DNA of 56,030 nt from Nonomuraea sp. MG754425 (GTDB lineage Bacteria > Actinomycetota > Actinomycetes > Streptosporangiales > Streptosporangiaceae). The notes under the pieces are model-generated. The model was given only the letters and a program-made list of their open reading frames with translations. It did not search any database and had not been told where the DNA came from. Made by a program: the position numbers and the translations under genes. The DNA lies in NCBI RefSeq assembly GCF_021699195.1, contig NZ_SSXE01000040.1, positions 1-56,030 on the forward strand. The letters are read 5' to 3'. Below, in pieces: positions 46,151-55,830 of the stretch; the stretch's first letter is position 1, and the number at the start of each line of letters is the position of its first letter.

Positions 46151-46328
46151 CTTCAAAACAGAAATCCTTCCCCGTCCGAAAGAGACGCATCCATGCGGAC
46201 GCGTCAAATGGCAATGACGGGTAAGAGTAAGGAAAAGTTGCGACAAAGTTGATCACGATTCCGCAACGGCGGAAGGGAGGGGGGTTTGGCCCGGCGCCCC
46301 CGTGACAGGCCGCCGGATCCCCGTGCTG

Positions 46329-47678
46329 CTAGTCGATTTGCCGGGTTTTAGAGATGTCTGCGGCGTAGTGTCGGGTTCCGGGGTAGCGGACGCGCCAGTA
46401 GCCGTCCGTGTGCCCGAGGACCATGCCGACGAACGCGCCGGCCGCGTCGGTCGTCGTCCGGCCGACGGTCTGCCACTCCGAGGTCGTGTCCGGTCGCCAG
46501 AGGATCTCCAGCCCCTGCTTGGCGAACGGGCCGTAGTCGGTCAGGCCGCGCGGGTCCACCCTGGTCAGCGAGCCGCGCAGCCGGACTCCGTCCGCGCGGG
46601 CCGGACGCTCCGCCCGCACCCCGGCGAGCCTGGTCTCGCGCCTCAGCTCGAACGAGGCGTACTCCGTGACGGTCGCCCCGTTCGCGCCCTTGGCGGTGGC
46701 GGTGATCGTCCAGGTGCCGGCCGGGTAGAAGCGGGTCAGCCTCTTGTCCGGCAGGAAGCGCCAGGTCTGCCAGCCGCCGGTGTCCTTGACCCGGGCCGCG
46801 CCCAGCTCCAGACCGGTCATCGCGGCCGCCCCCTGCTTCGGGGCCGTCATGCGGGGCCCGCCGTGGGCCAGCCGCCACACCAGCCTGGGCGGCACCGCCG
46901 CGTCCTGCTGCGTGCGGACGCCGTCCTTCGGCCCGCCCGTCCCGGTCTCCTGCGCGGGGTCCCTGGCGGGCTCGAGGTCGGTCAGGTCGGGGCCCTCCTT
47001 GGGGGGCTCCTGGCCGTCCGGGTCGCCGGGGGTCACCGGCGGGTCGGAATCGACGGGCGGCGTGACGGGCTGTACGGCGGGCTGCACAGCGGACTGTACG
47101 GCGGGCTGGGCAGCGGGCAGTGCCGCGGGCTGGGCGGCGCTCTGGGGCGTCGCTCCGGTCGCGGGGCTCGGCACCGGAGGTCCGGCCGGGGACGCGGCCC
47201 AGGCACTCACCGGGACGGCCGATCCCAGCCCGAGAACGTGCCCGGGAGCCCGGCCCGGCGCCAGCGCCGGCGCTTGGCCGGGGCCCCACACCGCCTCTTC
47301 GGCGGGCTCCTGCGCCGCACCCTGCTCGGCGGGCCGGACGGGCTCCTGCGCGGGCTGCTGGTCGGGCTGCTGCGCGGGCTGCTGAGCGGGTTCCTGCGCC
47401 GGAGCACCGCCCTGCGGGGCCGGCGCGGCAGGACGCGGTTCGGGGACGCCGACAGGCGGCGCCCCGGGCTCGACCTTGACGGTGACGCCGTCCTTGCCGT
47501 GCGCCCCCCTCGCTATCACATCGATCACCAGCCGGACGGATCCCTGCGCCCCGACCACGGGTTCCGCCGGACGTACGGTGATGCTGCGGATGGCGGGCTC
47601 GGTCGCGGCGGAGGCAGAAGGTGCGGGCACCGTGAGCGACCCCGCCGCGAGCGAGACGAGAAGAAGACTTCTGGTCAT
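46329..47678 (-). CDS. secreted protein with Pro/Gln-rich spacer
   Basis: 449 aa. Signal peptide at residues 1-25 (SLLLVSLAAGSLTVPAPSAS), an N-terminal beta-rich domain (about 28-80), a low-complexity spacer at about 85-200 made of AQEPAQQPAQQP-like and AVQPAVQPV-like repeats, and a C-terminal part (about 260-449) of two beta-sandwich-like units, each ending with a WR-x-RY/F-x-G pattern (YWRVRYPGTRHYA). A wall-spanning, adhesin-like architecture is suggested; no catalytic motif. TACCGT lies 7 nt before ATG 47678 (leaderless). An ATG-less extension to 47726 is rejected. Confidence 0.8.
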   Translation of the reverse strand: MTRSLLLVSLAAGSLTVPAPSASAATEPAIRSITVRPAEPVVGAQGSVRLVIDVIARGAHGKDGVTVKVEPGAPPVGVPEPRPAAPAPQGGAPAQEPAQQPAQQPDQQPAQEPVRPAEQGAAQEPAEEAVWGPGQAPALAPGRAPGHVLGLGSAVPVSAWAASPAGPPVPSPATGATPQSAAQPAALPAAQPAVQSAVQPAVQPVTPPVDSDPPVTPGDPDGQEPPKEGPDLTDLEPARDPAQETGTGGPKDGVRTQQDAAVPPRLVWRLAHGGPRMTAPKQGAAAMTGLELGAARVKDTGGWQTWRFLPDKRLTRFYPAGTWTITATAKGANGATVTEYASFELRRETRLAGVRAERPARADGVRLRGSLTRVDPRGLTDYGPFAKQGLEILWRPDTTSEWQTVGRTTTDAAGAFVGMVLGHTDGYWRVRYPGTRHYAADISKTRQID

Positions 47679-47750
47679 GATCGAGACGGTAGGAACCGTC
47701 CGGTAATGGACATGACCACAACACACGCCCCGAATGGCAAAGCCGGGCGC

Positions 47751-49586
47751 TCAGCCGGCGTAGAGCCCCTCGATGACGTCGGCGTACTTCGCATGGATGA
47801 TCCGCCGCTTCAGCTTCAGGCTCGGGGTCAGCTCCTCGGTCTCGGCCGTCCACTCGACGCCGAGCAGCGCCCACTTCTTCACCTGCTGCACCCTGGCCAG
47901 CCTGGCGTTGGCCGCCTGCACGGCCGTGCGCACCTCTTCGAGCACCTCGGGGTGCCCGGCCAGTTCGGCCAGCGAGCCGAACACGATGCCGCGCGCCTGC
48001 GCCCAGCCCGGCGCGACCTCGGCGTCCAGCGTCAGGACGGCCACGGGGTGCGGCCGGTTGTCGCCGTAGGCGAGGGCCTGGCCGATGAGGCCGTGCTGCT
48101 TGAGGTGGTTCTCGATCTCGGCCGGGGAGATGTTCTCGCCTCCGGCGGTGATGATCAGCTCCTTCTTGCGGTCCACGACCCGGTAGAAGCCGTCGGCGTC
48201 CACGGTGCCGATGTCGCCGGTGTGCAGCCAGCCGTCGGCGTCGACGAGTTCGGCGGTGGCCTCGGGGCGGTTGAGGTAGCCGGCGGTGTTGAGCGGGCTG
48301 CGGGTGAGGATCTCGCCGTCCTCGGCGATGCGCACCTCGACGCCGGGCTCGGCCATGCCGACGCTGCCCAGGCGGTAGCGGGTCGGGCTGTTGCCGGTGA
48401 AGGCGCCGGTCGTCTCGGTCATGCCGTACACGTCGATGACCTTGAGCCCGAGACCGGCGTAGAAGCGCTGGACCTCGTCGGGCAGCGGCGCGGCCCCGGT
48501 GGCGGTCCACTCCGCGCGGTCGAAGCCGATCATGGCGCGGATGACGGACAGGAGCGCGGCGTCGGCCTTCTCGTAGGCGGCCTCGATCTCGGGGGTGATC
48601 GTGTGGCCGTACTGGCCCGCCTCGACGTAGGCGACGCCGGCGGCCATCGCCTCGCGCACGGCGGCCTGCTGCTCCTCCGGCTGGGTGGCGAGCACGGCGA
48701 GCAGGCGGGCCATCATCTTCTCCCACACGCGCGGCACGCCGAAGAACATCATCGGCCTGACCTTCCCGAGCGTGCCGCCCAGGCCGGCCAGGTCGGTGCA
48801 GAAGTGCACGTGGGAGACCTTGACCAGGGGCAGGTAGAGGCTGAGGACCCGCTCGGCGATGTGCGCGTAGGTGAGGTAGGAGATCTGGGTGCCGCGCGTG
48901 GGCAGCGCGGTGAGGCGGTCGGTGGCGGCGACCTCGTAGAAGATGTTGGTGTGGGTGAGCGGCACGCCCTTGGGGGTGCCGGTGGTGCCCGAGGTGTACA
49001 GGACGGTGGCGACGTCGCCGGGGGTGACGGCGGCGGCGCGGGCCTCGATCCGCTCGCGACCGGCGGCGAGGTGCTCACGGCCGAGGACGAGGAAGTCGGC
49101 CCAGGCCATGAACCGGTCGCCGGCCGGGGCCCCGTCCAGCATGATGATCTTGCGCAGGCCGTCCAGCCGGTCGAGCGCCGGCTCCCAGCGGGCCAGTTCG
49201 GCCGGGCCGCCGAGCACCGCGTAGCGGGCGCCCACGTCGCCGGCCACGAACGCGATCTGGTCGGGGGCGAACGTGGAGTAGACCGTGCAGCCGACGCCGC
49301 CGGCGTGCACGGCGCCGAGGTCGGCCAGGACGTGCTCGCTGCGGTTGATCATCATGAGCGCCACCGCCTCGCCGGGTTCGAGCCCGAGCGCGACGAAGGC
49401 GGCGGCGATCTCCAGGACCCGTTCGCGGGCCTGCCCGTAGGTGAGGGTGCGCCAGCCGTCCCCGTCGGGGTCGGAGTAGGCGGGCGCGTCGTGGTGCTGT
49501 TCTGCCGCCTGTCGCAGGTGCTCACAGACGGTACGGCCGGCGATCAGCCGCTCGATCTCGGCCCGGACTTCGAGGACTTCGGCCAT
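47751..49586 (-). CDS. long-chain fatty acid-CoA ligase (FadD15-like)
   Basis: 611 aa, ANL superfamily. The AMP-binding P-loop is VLYTSGTTGTPKGVPLTH, followed by the VYGMTETTGAF A5-type motif, LHTGDIGTVDADGF, and DRKKELIITAGGENISP, whose hinge and C-terminal Lys position belong to the acyl-CoA ligase class. Activates long-chain fatty acids with ATP and CoA. A GGAGG site lies 9 nt before ATG 49586. The end resembles FadD15-type enzymes (KLKRRIIHAKYADVIEGLY). Confidence 0.94.
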   Translation of the reverse strand: MAEVLEVRAEIERLIAGRTVCEHLRQAAEQHHDAPAYSDPDGDGWRTLTYGQARERVLEIAAAFVALGLEPGEAVALMMINRSEHVLADLGAVHAGGVGCTVYSTFAPDQIAFVAGDVGARYAVLGGPAELARWEPALDRLDGLRKIIMLDGAPAGDRFMAWADFLVLGREHLAAGRERIEARAAAVTPGDVATVLYTSGTTGTPKGVPLTHTNIFYEVAATDRLTALPTRGTQISYLTYAHIAERVLSLYLPLVKVSHVHFCTDLAGLGGTLGKVRPMMFFGVPRVWEKMMARLLAVLATQPEEQQAAVREAMAAGVAYVEAGQYGHTITPEIEAAYEKADAALLSVIRAMIGFDRAEWTATGAAPLPDEVQRFYAGLGLKVIDVYGMTETTGAFTGNSPTRYRLGSVGMAEPGVEVRIAEDGEILTRSPLNTAGYLNRPEATAELVDADGWLHTGDIGTVDADGFYRVVDRKKELIITAGGENISPAEIENHLKQHGLIGQALAYGDNRPHPVAVLTLDAEVAPGWAQARGIVFGSLAELAGHPEVLEEVRTAVQAANARLARVQQVKKWALLGVEWTAETEELTPSLKLKRRIIHAKYADVIEGLYAG

Positions 49587-49728
49587 GGCGCGCGCCTCCG
49601 GTCAGTGTCCACTTACATGAGTGACCTGCATCGCACCACACCCCCGGGACAGCGGCAAGAGCTTGTACGGAAAGATCCGCATCCATCACGTAAGGTGATC
49701 AGTCAGGTACGGGGAGTGCGGGGGGAGC

Positions 49729-51201
49729 ATGAACGACAGGACCTTCTTCGGGCATCCGTGGGGCCTGGCCACGCTGTTCGGCACCGAGATGTGGGAGCGG
49801 TTCTCGTGGTACGGCCTGCGGGCGATCCTGGCCACGTTCATGGCGGCCTCCCCCGCGCACCACGGCCTGGGGCTGTCGCAGGAGACCTCGCAGGCGGTCG
49901 TGGGGGTGTACGGGGCGCTGATCTACCTGGTGGCGCTGCCCGGAGGGTGGATCGCCGACCGCGTCCTGGGGGCGCGCAGGTCGGTGTTCTGGGGCGGGTT
50001 CGTGATCATGCTGGGGCACATCAGCATGGCGATCCCGGTGACGTCGGCGTTCTTCGTCTGGCTGGGGCTGCTGCTGATCATCACCGGCACCGGCCTGCTC
50101 AAGCCGAACATCTCGGTCATGGTCGGCCGGCTCTACCCGGAGGAGGACGACGGCCGCAGGGACGCCGGCTTCTCCCTGTTCTACCTGGGCATCAACCTGG
50201 GCGGGTTCCTCGCGCCGCTCGTGGTGGGCTGGCTGGCGGCGGGCGACCGCTGGCACCTGGGGTTCGGGGCGGCGGCGGTCGGCATGGCGCTGGGCCTGAC
50301 CCAGTACGTCCTGGGCCGCCGGAGCCTGCGCGGCGTCGGCGAGCGCCCCGGCCTGCCGCTGACCCCGTCCGAGCGCCGCCGCGCGGTCCGGTACGTGACG
50401 CTCGGCGCGCTCGCGACCGCGCTGACGCTGGCGGCGTGGGCGGCGAGCGGCACGCTCACGATCGACCGGTTCACCCTGGCGATCACGCTGGTCATCCTGG
50501 TGGTGCCGGTCCTCTACTTCGGTTACATCCTGCTGGGCAGCCACGACCTGACCGAGGACGAGCGGATCCGGATGAAGGCCTACGTCTGGCTGTTCGCCGC
50601 GGCGTCGGTGTTCTGGATGATCTTCGATCTGGCGCCGAGCAAGCTGCTGTTCTTCGCCCAGGACCACACCGACCTGTCGCTGTTCGGCGTGCCGATCCAG
50701 CCGGCCACGACGCAGTCGTTCAACCCGCTGTTCATCATGATCTTCGTACCGGTGTTCGCGACGTTGTGGGTGAAGCTGGGCACGCGGGTGAGCACGCCGC
50801 AGAAGTTCGGGTTCGCGCTGGTCATGGTGGGGCTGAGCTTCGTGGTGATGGCGGTGGCCGCGCAGTTGGCCGGCGCGGGGCGGGTCTCGGTGTGGTGGCT
50901 GGTGCTGGTCTATCTCATCCAGGTGTTCGGCGAGCTGTCGCTGAGCCCGGTCGGGCTGTCGGTGACGACGAAGCTGGCGCCGGAGGCGTTCAAGGGGCAG
51001 ATGCTCGGGATCTGGTTCATCGCCGTGTCGGTGGGCGACGCGGTCGGCGGGCAGACGGGGCGGCTGAGCCGCGTGCTGTCCGAACCGGCGTACTACCTGG
51101 TGCTGGCGGCCATCGCCATCGCGGCCGGGCTGGCGCTGTTCATGTTCACGCGGACGCTGCGGGTCATGATGGCCGAGCACCATGAGCCCGCCATGCGATA
51201 G
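49729..51201 (+). CDS. POT/PTR2-family peptide transporter
   Basis: 490-aa MFS carrier with about 14 membrane helices. The N-terminal GTEMWERFSWYGLRAIL has the ExxERFxYY-like proton-coupling motif (one Tyr as Trp-Tyr), and the FYLGINLGGFLAPL signature of the POT family follows. Imports di- and tripeptides with protons. GGGGGAG precedes ATG 49729; TAAGGT at 49691-49696 may be the -10. Complements the ABC peptide system at 5-11 kb. Confidence 0.93.
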   Translation: MNDRTFFGHPWGLATLFGTEMWERFSWYGLRAILATFMAASPAHHGLGLSQETSQAVVGVYGALIYLVALPGGWIADRVLGARRSVFWGGFVIMLGHISMAIPVTSAFFVWLGLLLIITGTGLLKPNISVMVGRLYPEEDDGRRDAGFSLFYLGINLGGFLAPLVVGWLAAGDRWHLGFGAAAVGMALGLTQYVLGRRSLRGVGERPGLPLTPSERRRAVRYVTLGALATALTLAAWAASGTLTIDRFTLAITLVILVVPVLYFGYILLGSHDLTEDERIRMKAYVWLFAAASVFWMIFDLAPSKLLFFAQDHTDLSLFGVPIQPATTQSFNPLFIMIFVPVFATLWVKLGTRVSTPQKFGFALVMVGLSFVVMAVAAQLAGAGRVSVWWLVLVYLIQVFGELSLSPVGLSVTTKLAPEAFKGQMLGIWFIAVSVGDAVGGQTGRLSRVLSEPAYYLVLAAIAIAAGLALFMFTRTLRVMMAEHHEPAMR

Positions 51202-51212
51202 ACATTCCGATC

Positions 51213-51821
51213 GTGTCTGAACTTCTCGACCTCGTCGGCATCTTCGTCTTCGCGCTGTCGGGCGCGCTCATGGGCGTGCGCAAGCGGCTCGACGTGATCG
51301 GGATGGGGGTGCTGGCCGAGATGACCGCGCTGGGCGGCGGCGTCGTGCGCGACCTCATCCTGAACGTGCGCCCGGCCGCCTTCCAGAGCCTCGGCTACGT
51401 GCTGGTCCCGGTGGCCGCGACGCTGATCGTCTTCTTCTGGCACCCGCACGTGGCGCGGGTGATGCCGGCCATCCTGGTGCTGGACGCGGCGGGCCTCGGC
51501 CTGTTCTGCGCGGTCGGCACCGAGAAGGCCATGGAGTACGGGCTCAACCCGCTGCACGCGGCGCTGCTCGGGGTGACGACGGCCGTGGGCGGGGGCATGC
51601 TGCGCGACGTGCTGGCCGGGGAGATCCCGACCCTGCTCTACGACCGGCAGCTCTACGCCGTGCCCGCGCTGCTGGGGTCGGGGGTGATGGCGGCGCTGTC
51701 GTACTACGGGCTGCACGGCTGGCCGGCCACGCTGGCGGCGGCGCTGCTCGCCTTCGGGCTGCGCATCGCGGCGATGCGCCGCAAGTGGCGGGCGCCGCTG
51801 GCCAGGGGCGTCGGCGACTGA
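51213..51821 (+). CDS. TRIC-family channel protein (UPF0126/YicG)
   Basis: 202 aa, seven membrane helices. Two internal repeats each carry the glycine-rich TRIC motif: LGGGVVRDLI near residue 45 and VGGGMLRDVL near residue 130. Bacterial TRIC proteins form trimeric monovalent cation channels. GTG 51213 is 11 nt after the peptide transporter stop, so cotranscription is likely. Confidence 0.92.
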   Translation: MSELLDLVGIFVFALSGALMGVRKRLDVIGMGVLAEMTALGGGVVRDLILNVRPAAFQSLGYVLVPVAATLIVFFWHPHVARVMPAILVLDAAGLGLFCAVGTEKAMEYGLNPLHAALLGVTTAVGGGMLRDVLAGEIPTLLYDRQLYAVPALLGSGVMAALSYYGLHGWPATLAAALLAFGLRIAAMRRKWRAPLARGVGD

Positions 51822-51843
51822 TCCGCGCCGATCGCCGGCGCGC

Positions 51844-53274
51844 TCAGACCATCGCGATGAGCGGCTCCGACGGCCTCGGCGCGCCCGTGTGGCCGTGGTC
51901 GCGGGCGGCCCGCAGGCGGACGACGGCCTCGGCCAGCAGGCCGGGCGGCTGCGTGAACGGCAGGCGCAGGCAGCCTTCGAGGGTGCCCTCCAGCCCGAAC
52001 CAGGGGCCGGGTGCCAGGCGCACCCCGTGGGAGAGCGCGGCCTCGGCGAGCGGCGTGGAGCCGGCGCCGTCCAGGCGGACCCAGAGCGATCCGCCACCGC
52101 GCGGCACCTCGAACCGCCACTGCGGCAGGTGCTCGCGCAGCCCGGCCACCAGGGCGTCGCGGGCGGCGCGCAGCGAGCGGCGGCGCTCGGCGCGGGTCTC
52201 CTCCAACTGGTCGAACAGCCGCGCCACCACGAGTTGCTCCAGCACCGGGCTGGCGATGTCCACCGAGGCGCGGAACGTGGTCAGCCGCCGGGCGAGGGCG
52301 GCCGTGGTGCGGATCCAGCCGATGCGCAGGCCGCCCCACCACAGCTTGGAGGCCGAGCCGATGCTGATGACGCGGCTGTCGGTGTCGAAGGCCGCCATGG
52401 GCGAGGCGCGGGGCACGTCGTCCAGTGCCAGCTCCGACCAGGTCTCGTCCACCAGCAGCAGCGTGCCGGCCCGGCGGGCGGCGCCCACGACGGCGGCGCG
52501 CACGGGATCCTCCATGAGGGCGCCCGTCGGGTTCTGGAAGTCGGGCATGAGGTAGGCCAGGCGGGCCGCCGACTGGCACATGGCCCCGGCGACCAGGTCG
52601 GGCTGCCAGCCCTCGTGGGAGACGCCGACCGGGACGAGACGGGCGCCGCGCAGCCGGGCGGCGTCGATGGCGTGCGGGTAGGTCGGCGACTCCACGATCA
52701 CCGGGTCGCCCGGCGCGACGAGCAGGCCCAGGACGAGCTGGATGGCGTGCTGGGAGCCGGTGGTGACGACGATCTGCTCCGGCCGGGTGGCCGCTCCCCT
52801 GGCGGTGTAGCGGGCGGCGATCCGCTCCCTGAGCGAGGGCAGGCCCATGGGGTCGTAGCCGTTGCCCATGCCGTGCCTGGGCAGGTCCTCCACAGCCGCC
52901 GTCATGGCGGCGAGCAGGGCCGCGGGGGCGGCCGGGGCGGCGGTGTGGAGCTGGATGAGGCCGTCGCCGTCGGTGCTCAGCCACGGGTTGTCGGGCCAGA
53001 CGGCCGGGTCGGGCAGCGCGGTCCAGCTTCCCGAGCCCTGCCGGCTGTCCAGGTAGCCGCCCTCGCGCAGCAGGTCGTAGGCGGCGGTCACGGTGGTGCG
53101 GCTGACCTTGAGGGTCTCGGCGAGGTGGCGCTCGGCGGGCATGCGGACGCGTACCGGGATCTGGCCGTCCATGATCAGCGTGCGGACGCCGTCGGCGAGG
53201 GCGCGATAGTACGGGCGCGCCGCCGGATCGACGCCGATCAGCCGGGCCACCTGCGTCGCTGACATGTGCCGCAT
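51844..53274 (-). CDS. MocR-type regulator (GntR helix-turn-helix plus aminotransferase domain)
   Basis: 476 aa. Residues about 15-85 are a GntR winged helix (MPAERHLAETLKVSRTTVTA), then a fold-type I aminotransferase domain with the PLP-Lys in GSASKLWWGGLRIGW and a YPHAIDAARLRGARLVPVGV binding loop. MocR proteins sense PLP or amines. It is divergent from a YczE-type gene, the arrangement described for YczR-YczE, so it probably controls that gene. ATG 53274 has GGAAAG 7 nt upstream; ATG 53265 is an alternative. Confidence 0.92.
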   Translation of the reverse strand: MRHMSATQVARLIGVDPAARPYYRALADGVRTLIMDGQIPVRVRMPAERHLAETLKVSRTTVTAAYDLLREGGYLDSRQGSGSWTALPDPAVWPDNPWLSTDGDGLIQLHTAAPAAPAALLAAMTAAVEDLPRHGMGNGYDPMGLPSLRERIAARYTARGAATRPEQIVVTTGSQHAIQLVLGLLVAPGDPVIVESPTYPHAIDAARLRGARLVPVGVSHEGWQPDLVAGAMCQSAARLAYLMPDFQNPTGALMEDPVRAAVVGAARRAGTLLLVDETWSELALDDVPRASPMAAFDTDSRVISIGSASKLWWGGLRIGWIRTTAALARRLTTFRASVDIASPVLEQLVVARLFDQLEETRAERRRSLRAARDALVAGLREHLPQWRFEVPRGGGSLWVRLDGAGSTPLAEAALSHGVRLAPGPWFGLEGTLEGCLRLPFTQPPGLLAEAVVRLRAARDHGHTGAPRPSEPLIAMV

Positions 53275-53291
53275 AAGGCCACTTTCCGTGA

Positions 53292-53308
53292 TTGGCCCTG
53301 TTTTGGCA
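53292..53308. promoter_or_regulatory. direct half-sites in the MocR-YczE intergenic region
   Basis: TTGGCC (53292-53297) and TTGGCA (53303-53308) with an 11-bp period, one helix turn. The 62-nt gap also holds an AGGCC string near the MocR start. Candidate MocR binding site; MocR operators are often direct repeats. Confidence 0.4.
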
Positions 53309-53336
53309 AGTCAGACGATGCCACCGTGGAGCCATC

Positions 53337-53939
53337 ATGAGCGAATCGACCGTCAATCTGCCGAGTTCGGTGCCCGCCCGCCTCGTCCGCCTGTACGGCG
53401 GCCTGGCGCTGTACGGGCTCGGCATCGCCCTGCAGGTGAAGTCCGGGCTCGGCAACGCGCCCTGGAACGTCTTCCACGAGGGCCTCAGCATGCGCACCGG
53501 CATGTCCATCGGGATCGCCCTCCTCGTGGTGGGCGCGGCGGTGATGCTGCTGTGGATCCCGATGCGGCAGCGGCCGGGGCTCGGCACCATCAGCAACGTG
53601 CTGCTCGTCGGGCCGTTCGCGGACGCCGCGATCTTCCTGCTGCCCACCCCGGAGCCCTTCGCGCTGCAGTCCGTCTACATGGTGCTCGGCGTCGTCACCA
53701 TCGCCCTGTCCACCCTCCTGTACATCGGCGCGGGGCTGGGGCCGGGCCCGCGCGACGGCATCATGACGGGGCTGGTGCGGCTGGGCCTGTCGGTCCGCCT
53801 GGCCCGATTGTCCATCGAGGTCACCGTCCTGGTCGCGGGCTGGCTGCTGGGCGGTACGGTCGGACTGGGAACGGTGGTGTTCGCCCTGGCGATCGGGCCG
53901 TTGACGCAGGCCTTCACTCGCTGGTTCCCTCTGACGTGA
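53337..53939 (+). CDS. YczE/YitT-family membrane protein
   Basis: 200 aa with about five membrane helices. The motif LYGLGIALQVKSGLGNAPWN, followed by VFHEGLS, is typical of YczE, and the second half repeats it as LYIGAGLGPGPRDGIMTGL. Role unknown; suspected transporter or regulator of a small molecule. ATG 53337 has GGAG 7 nt upstream. Control by the divergent MocR protein is inferred. Confidence 0.9.
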   Translation: MSESTVNLPSSVPARLVRLYGGLALYGLGIALQVKSGLGNAPWNVFHEGLSMRTGMSIGIALLVVGAAVMLLWIPMRQRPGLGTISNVLLVGPFADAAIFLLPTPEPFALQSVYMVLGVVTIALSTLLYIGAGLGPGPRDGIMTGLVRLGLSVRLARLSIEVTVLVAGWLLGGTVGLGTVVFALAIGPLTQAFTRWFPLT

Positions 53940-54019
53940 TCCCGTGGCGCGGGACGGTCATGACGCGACATGATCGACCCGGCCACGGGATCACGCTCGC
54001 TCCGAGTAGCGTTCTAGGC

Positions 54020-55774
54020 ATGCGGATCGAGGATTACGCCCTGATCGGGGACATGCAGTCCGCCGCGCTCGTGGCACGGGACGGATCGATCGACTGGCTC
54101 TGCCTGCCGCGGTTCGACTCGCCGTCGTGCTTCGCGGCGCTGCTCGGCAACGAGCGCAACGGGCACTGGTGGCTCGGCCCCACCGGCAGGAAACCGGCCA
54201 CCAGGCGGCGCTACCGTCCCGACACGCTCATCCTGGAGAGCGAGTGGGACACGCCCACGGGCACCGTCCGCGTGATCGACTTCATGCCGCCGCGCGACCG
54301 CAACCCCGACGTCGTGCGCATCGTCGAGGGCGTCTCCGGCTCCGTCGAGGTCTCCACCCAGTTGCGCGTGCGCTTCGACTACGGGCGCATCGTGCCGTGG
54401 GTGCGCCGCAGCGACGGCCATCTGCAGGCCATCGGCGGGCCCGACTCCGTGTGGCTGCACTCCCCAGTCCCGCTCAAGGGCGGCGACTACGCGCACCGGG
54501 CGACGTTCACCGTCAAGGAGGGCGACCGGCTGCCGTTCGTGTTCACCTGGCATCCCTCGCACGAGCCGATGCCCCCGGAGATCCAGTGCGACAACCAGCT
54601 CGACGAGACCGAGGCGTTCTGGGCCGAGTGGGTGGGCCGGTGCACCTACGCGGGGCCGTACCGCGAGGCCGTGGTCCGGTCGCTGATCACGCTGAAGGGC
54701 CTGACGTACGCGCCCACCGGCGGCATCGTGGCCGCGCCCACCACCTCGCTGCCCGAGGACCTGGGCGGCGTGCGCAACTGGGACTACCGCTTCTGCTGGC
54801 TGCGCGACGCCACGCTGACGCTCGACGCGCTGATCAGCTCCGGCTACCTGGAGGAGGCCGCCGACTGGCGCTCGTGGCTGCTGCGCGCGATCGCCGGCCG
54901 TCCCCAGGACCTCCAGATCATGTACGGCGTCGCCGGCGAGCGCCGCCTGCCCGAGCTGCGCCTGGACTGGCTGGACGGCTACGAGGACTCCCGCCCGGTG
55001 CGAATCGGGAACGAGGCGGTCAAGCAGCTCCAGCTCGACGTCTACGGCGAGGTCATGAACTCGCTGTTCGTCTCGCGCACCCGCGGCCTGTCGGCCGACG
55101 ACCGGGCCTGGACCATCCAGCGCCAGCTTCTCGACTACGTGGCGGAGCACTGGGACGAGCCCGACGAGGGCCTGTGGGAGGTGCGCGGCCCCCGGCGGCA
55201 CTTCGTGCACTCCAAGGTGATGTGCTGGGTGGCGCTCGACCGGGCGGTCAAGTACGTCGAGCACTTCGGCCGCACCGGCCCGGTGGACAAGTGGCGCACG
55301 CTGCGCGACATCGTGCACGCCGAGATCTGCGACAAGGGGTTCGACGCGCAGCGCAACACCTTCACTCAGTCGTACGGCTCGTCGGAGCTGGACGCGGCGC
55401 TGCTGATGATCCCCATCGTGGGCTTCCTGCCCATCGACGACCCCCGCGTGATCGGCACCGTCACGGCGATCGAGAAGGAACTGCTGTCCGACGGGTTCGT
55501 GCTGCGTTACCCGCTGGCCTCCGACAACGACGTGGACGGCCTGCCGGGCGGCGAGGGCGCGTTCCTGGCGTGCAGCTTCTGGCTGGTCGAGGTGATGGCC
55601 CTGCAGGGGCGCAAGGACGAGGCCAAGGACCTGTTCGAGCGGCTGCTGGAGCTGCGCAACGACGTGGGGCTGCTGGCCGAGGAGTACGACCCCCGTTACG
55701 GCCGGCTGGTCGGCAACTTCCCGCAGGCGTTCAGCCACGTGCCGCTGGTGCACGCGGCCCGCGCCCTGTCGTGA
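54020..55774 (+). CDS. GH15-family trehalase/glucoamylase-like hydrolase
   Basis: 584 aa, intracellular (no signal peptide). N-terminal beta-sandwich (IEDYALIGDMQSAALVARDG and then SIDWLCLPRFDSP) and C-terminal (alpha/alpha)6 barrel. The catalytic base/acid region YEDSRPVRIGNEA followed by QLQLDVYGEVM is typical of GH15, as is NWDYRFCWLRDATLTL. The closest remembered relatives are mycobacterial GH15 trehalases (Rv2402 type), so trehalose is the best substrate guess. ATG 54020 has TAGCGT 7 nt upstream (leaderless). Confidence 0.92.
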   Translation: MRIEDYALIGDMQSAALVARDGSIDWLCLPRFDSPSCFAALLGNERNGHWWLGPTGRKPATRRRYRPDTLILESEWDTPTGTVRVIDFMPPRDRNPDVVRIVEGVSGSVEVSTQLRVRFDYGRIVPWVRRSDGHLQAIGGPDSVWLHSPVPLKGGDYAHRATFTVKEGDRLPFVFTWHPSHEPMPPEIQCDNQLDETEAFWAEWVGRCTYAGPYREAVVRSLITLKGLTYAPTGGIVAAPTTSLPEDLGGVRNWDYRFCWLRDATLTLDALISSGYLEEAADWRSWLLRAIAGRPQDLQIMYGVAGERRLPELRLDWLDGYEDSRPVRIGNEAVKQLQLDVYGEVMNSLFVSRTRGLSADDRAWTIQRQLLDYVAEHWDEPDEGLWEVRGPRRHFVHSKVMCWVALDRAVKYVEHFGRTGPVDKWRTLRDIVHAEICDKGFDAQRNTFTQSYGSSELDAALLMIPIVGFLPIDDPRVIGTVTAIEKELLSDGFVLRYPLASDNDVDGLPGGEGAFLACSFWLVEVMALQGRKDEAKDLFERLLELRNDVGLLAEEYDPRYGRLVGNFPQAFSHVPLVHAARALS

Positions 55775-55790
55775 GCTCACCTGGTTGATC

Positions 55791-55830
55791 CGCGGGAAAC
55801 GGCGCGCGACGAGGCGCGCCGTTTCCCGCG
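55791..55830 (+). terminator. strong terminator after the GH15 gene
   Basis: Perfect 17-bp stem CGCGGGAAACGGCGCGC / GCGCGCCGTTTCCCGCG with a 6-nt loop, 17 nt after the stop codon. Followed by an A-rich rather than T-rich stretch. Confidence 0.8.

Noticed and set aside
46302..51185. A 1600-codon open frame on the plus strand
   Set aside because: It runs antisense to the secreted-protein and fadD genes and out of frame through the peptide transporter gene; it is a by-product of high third-position GC and has no motif.
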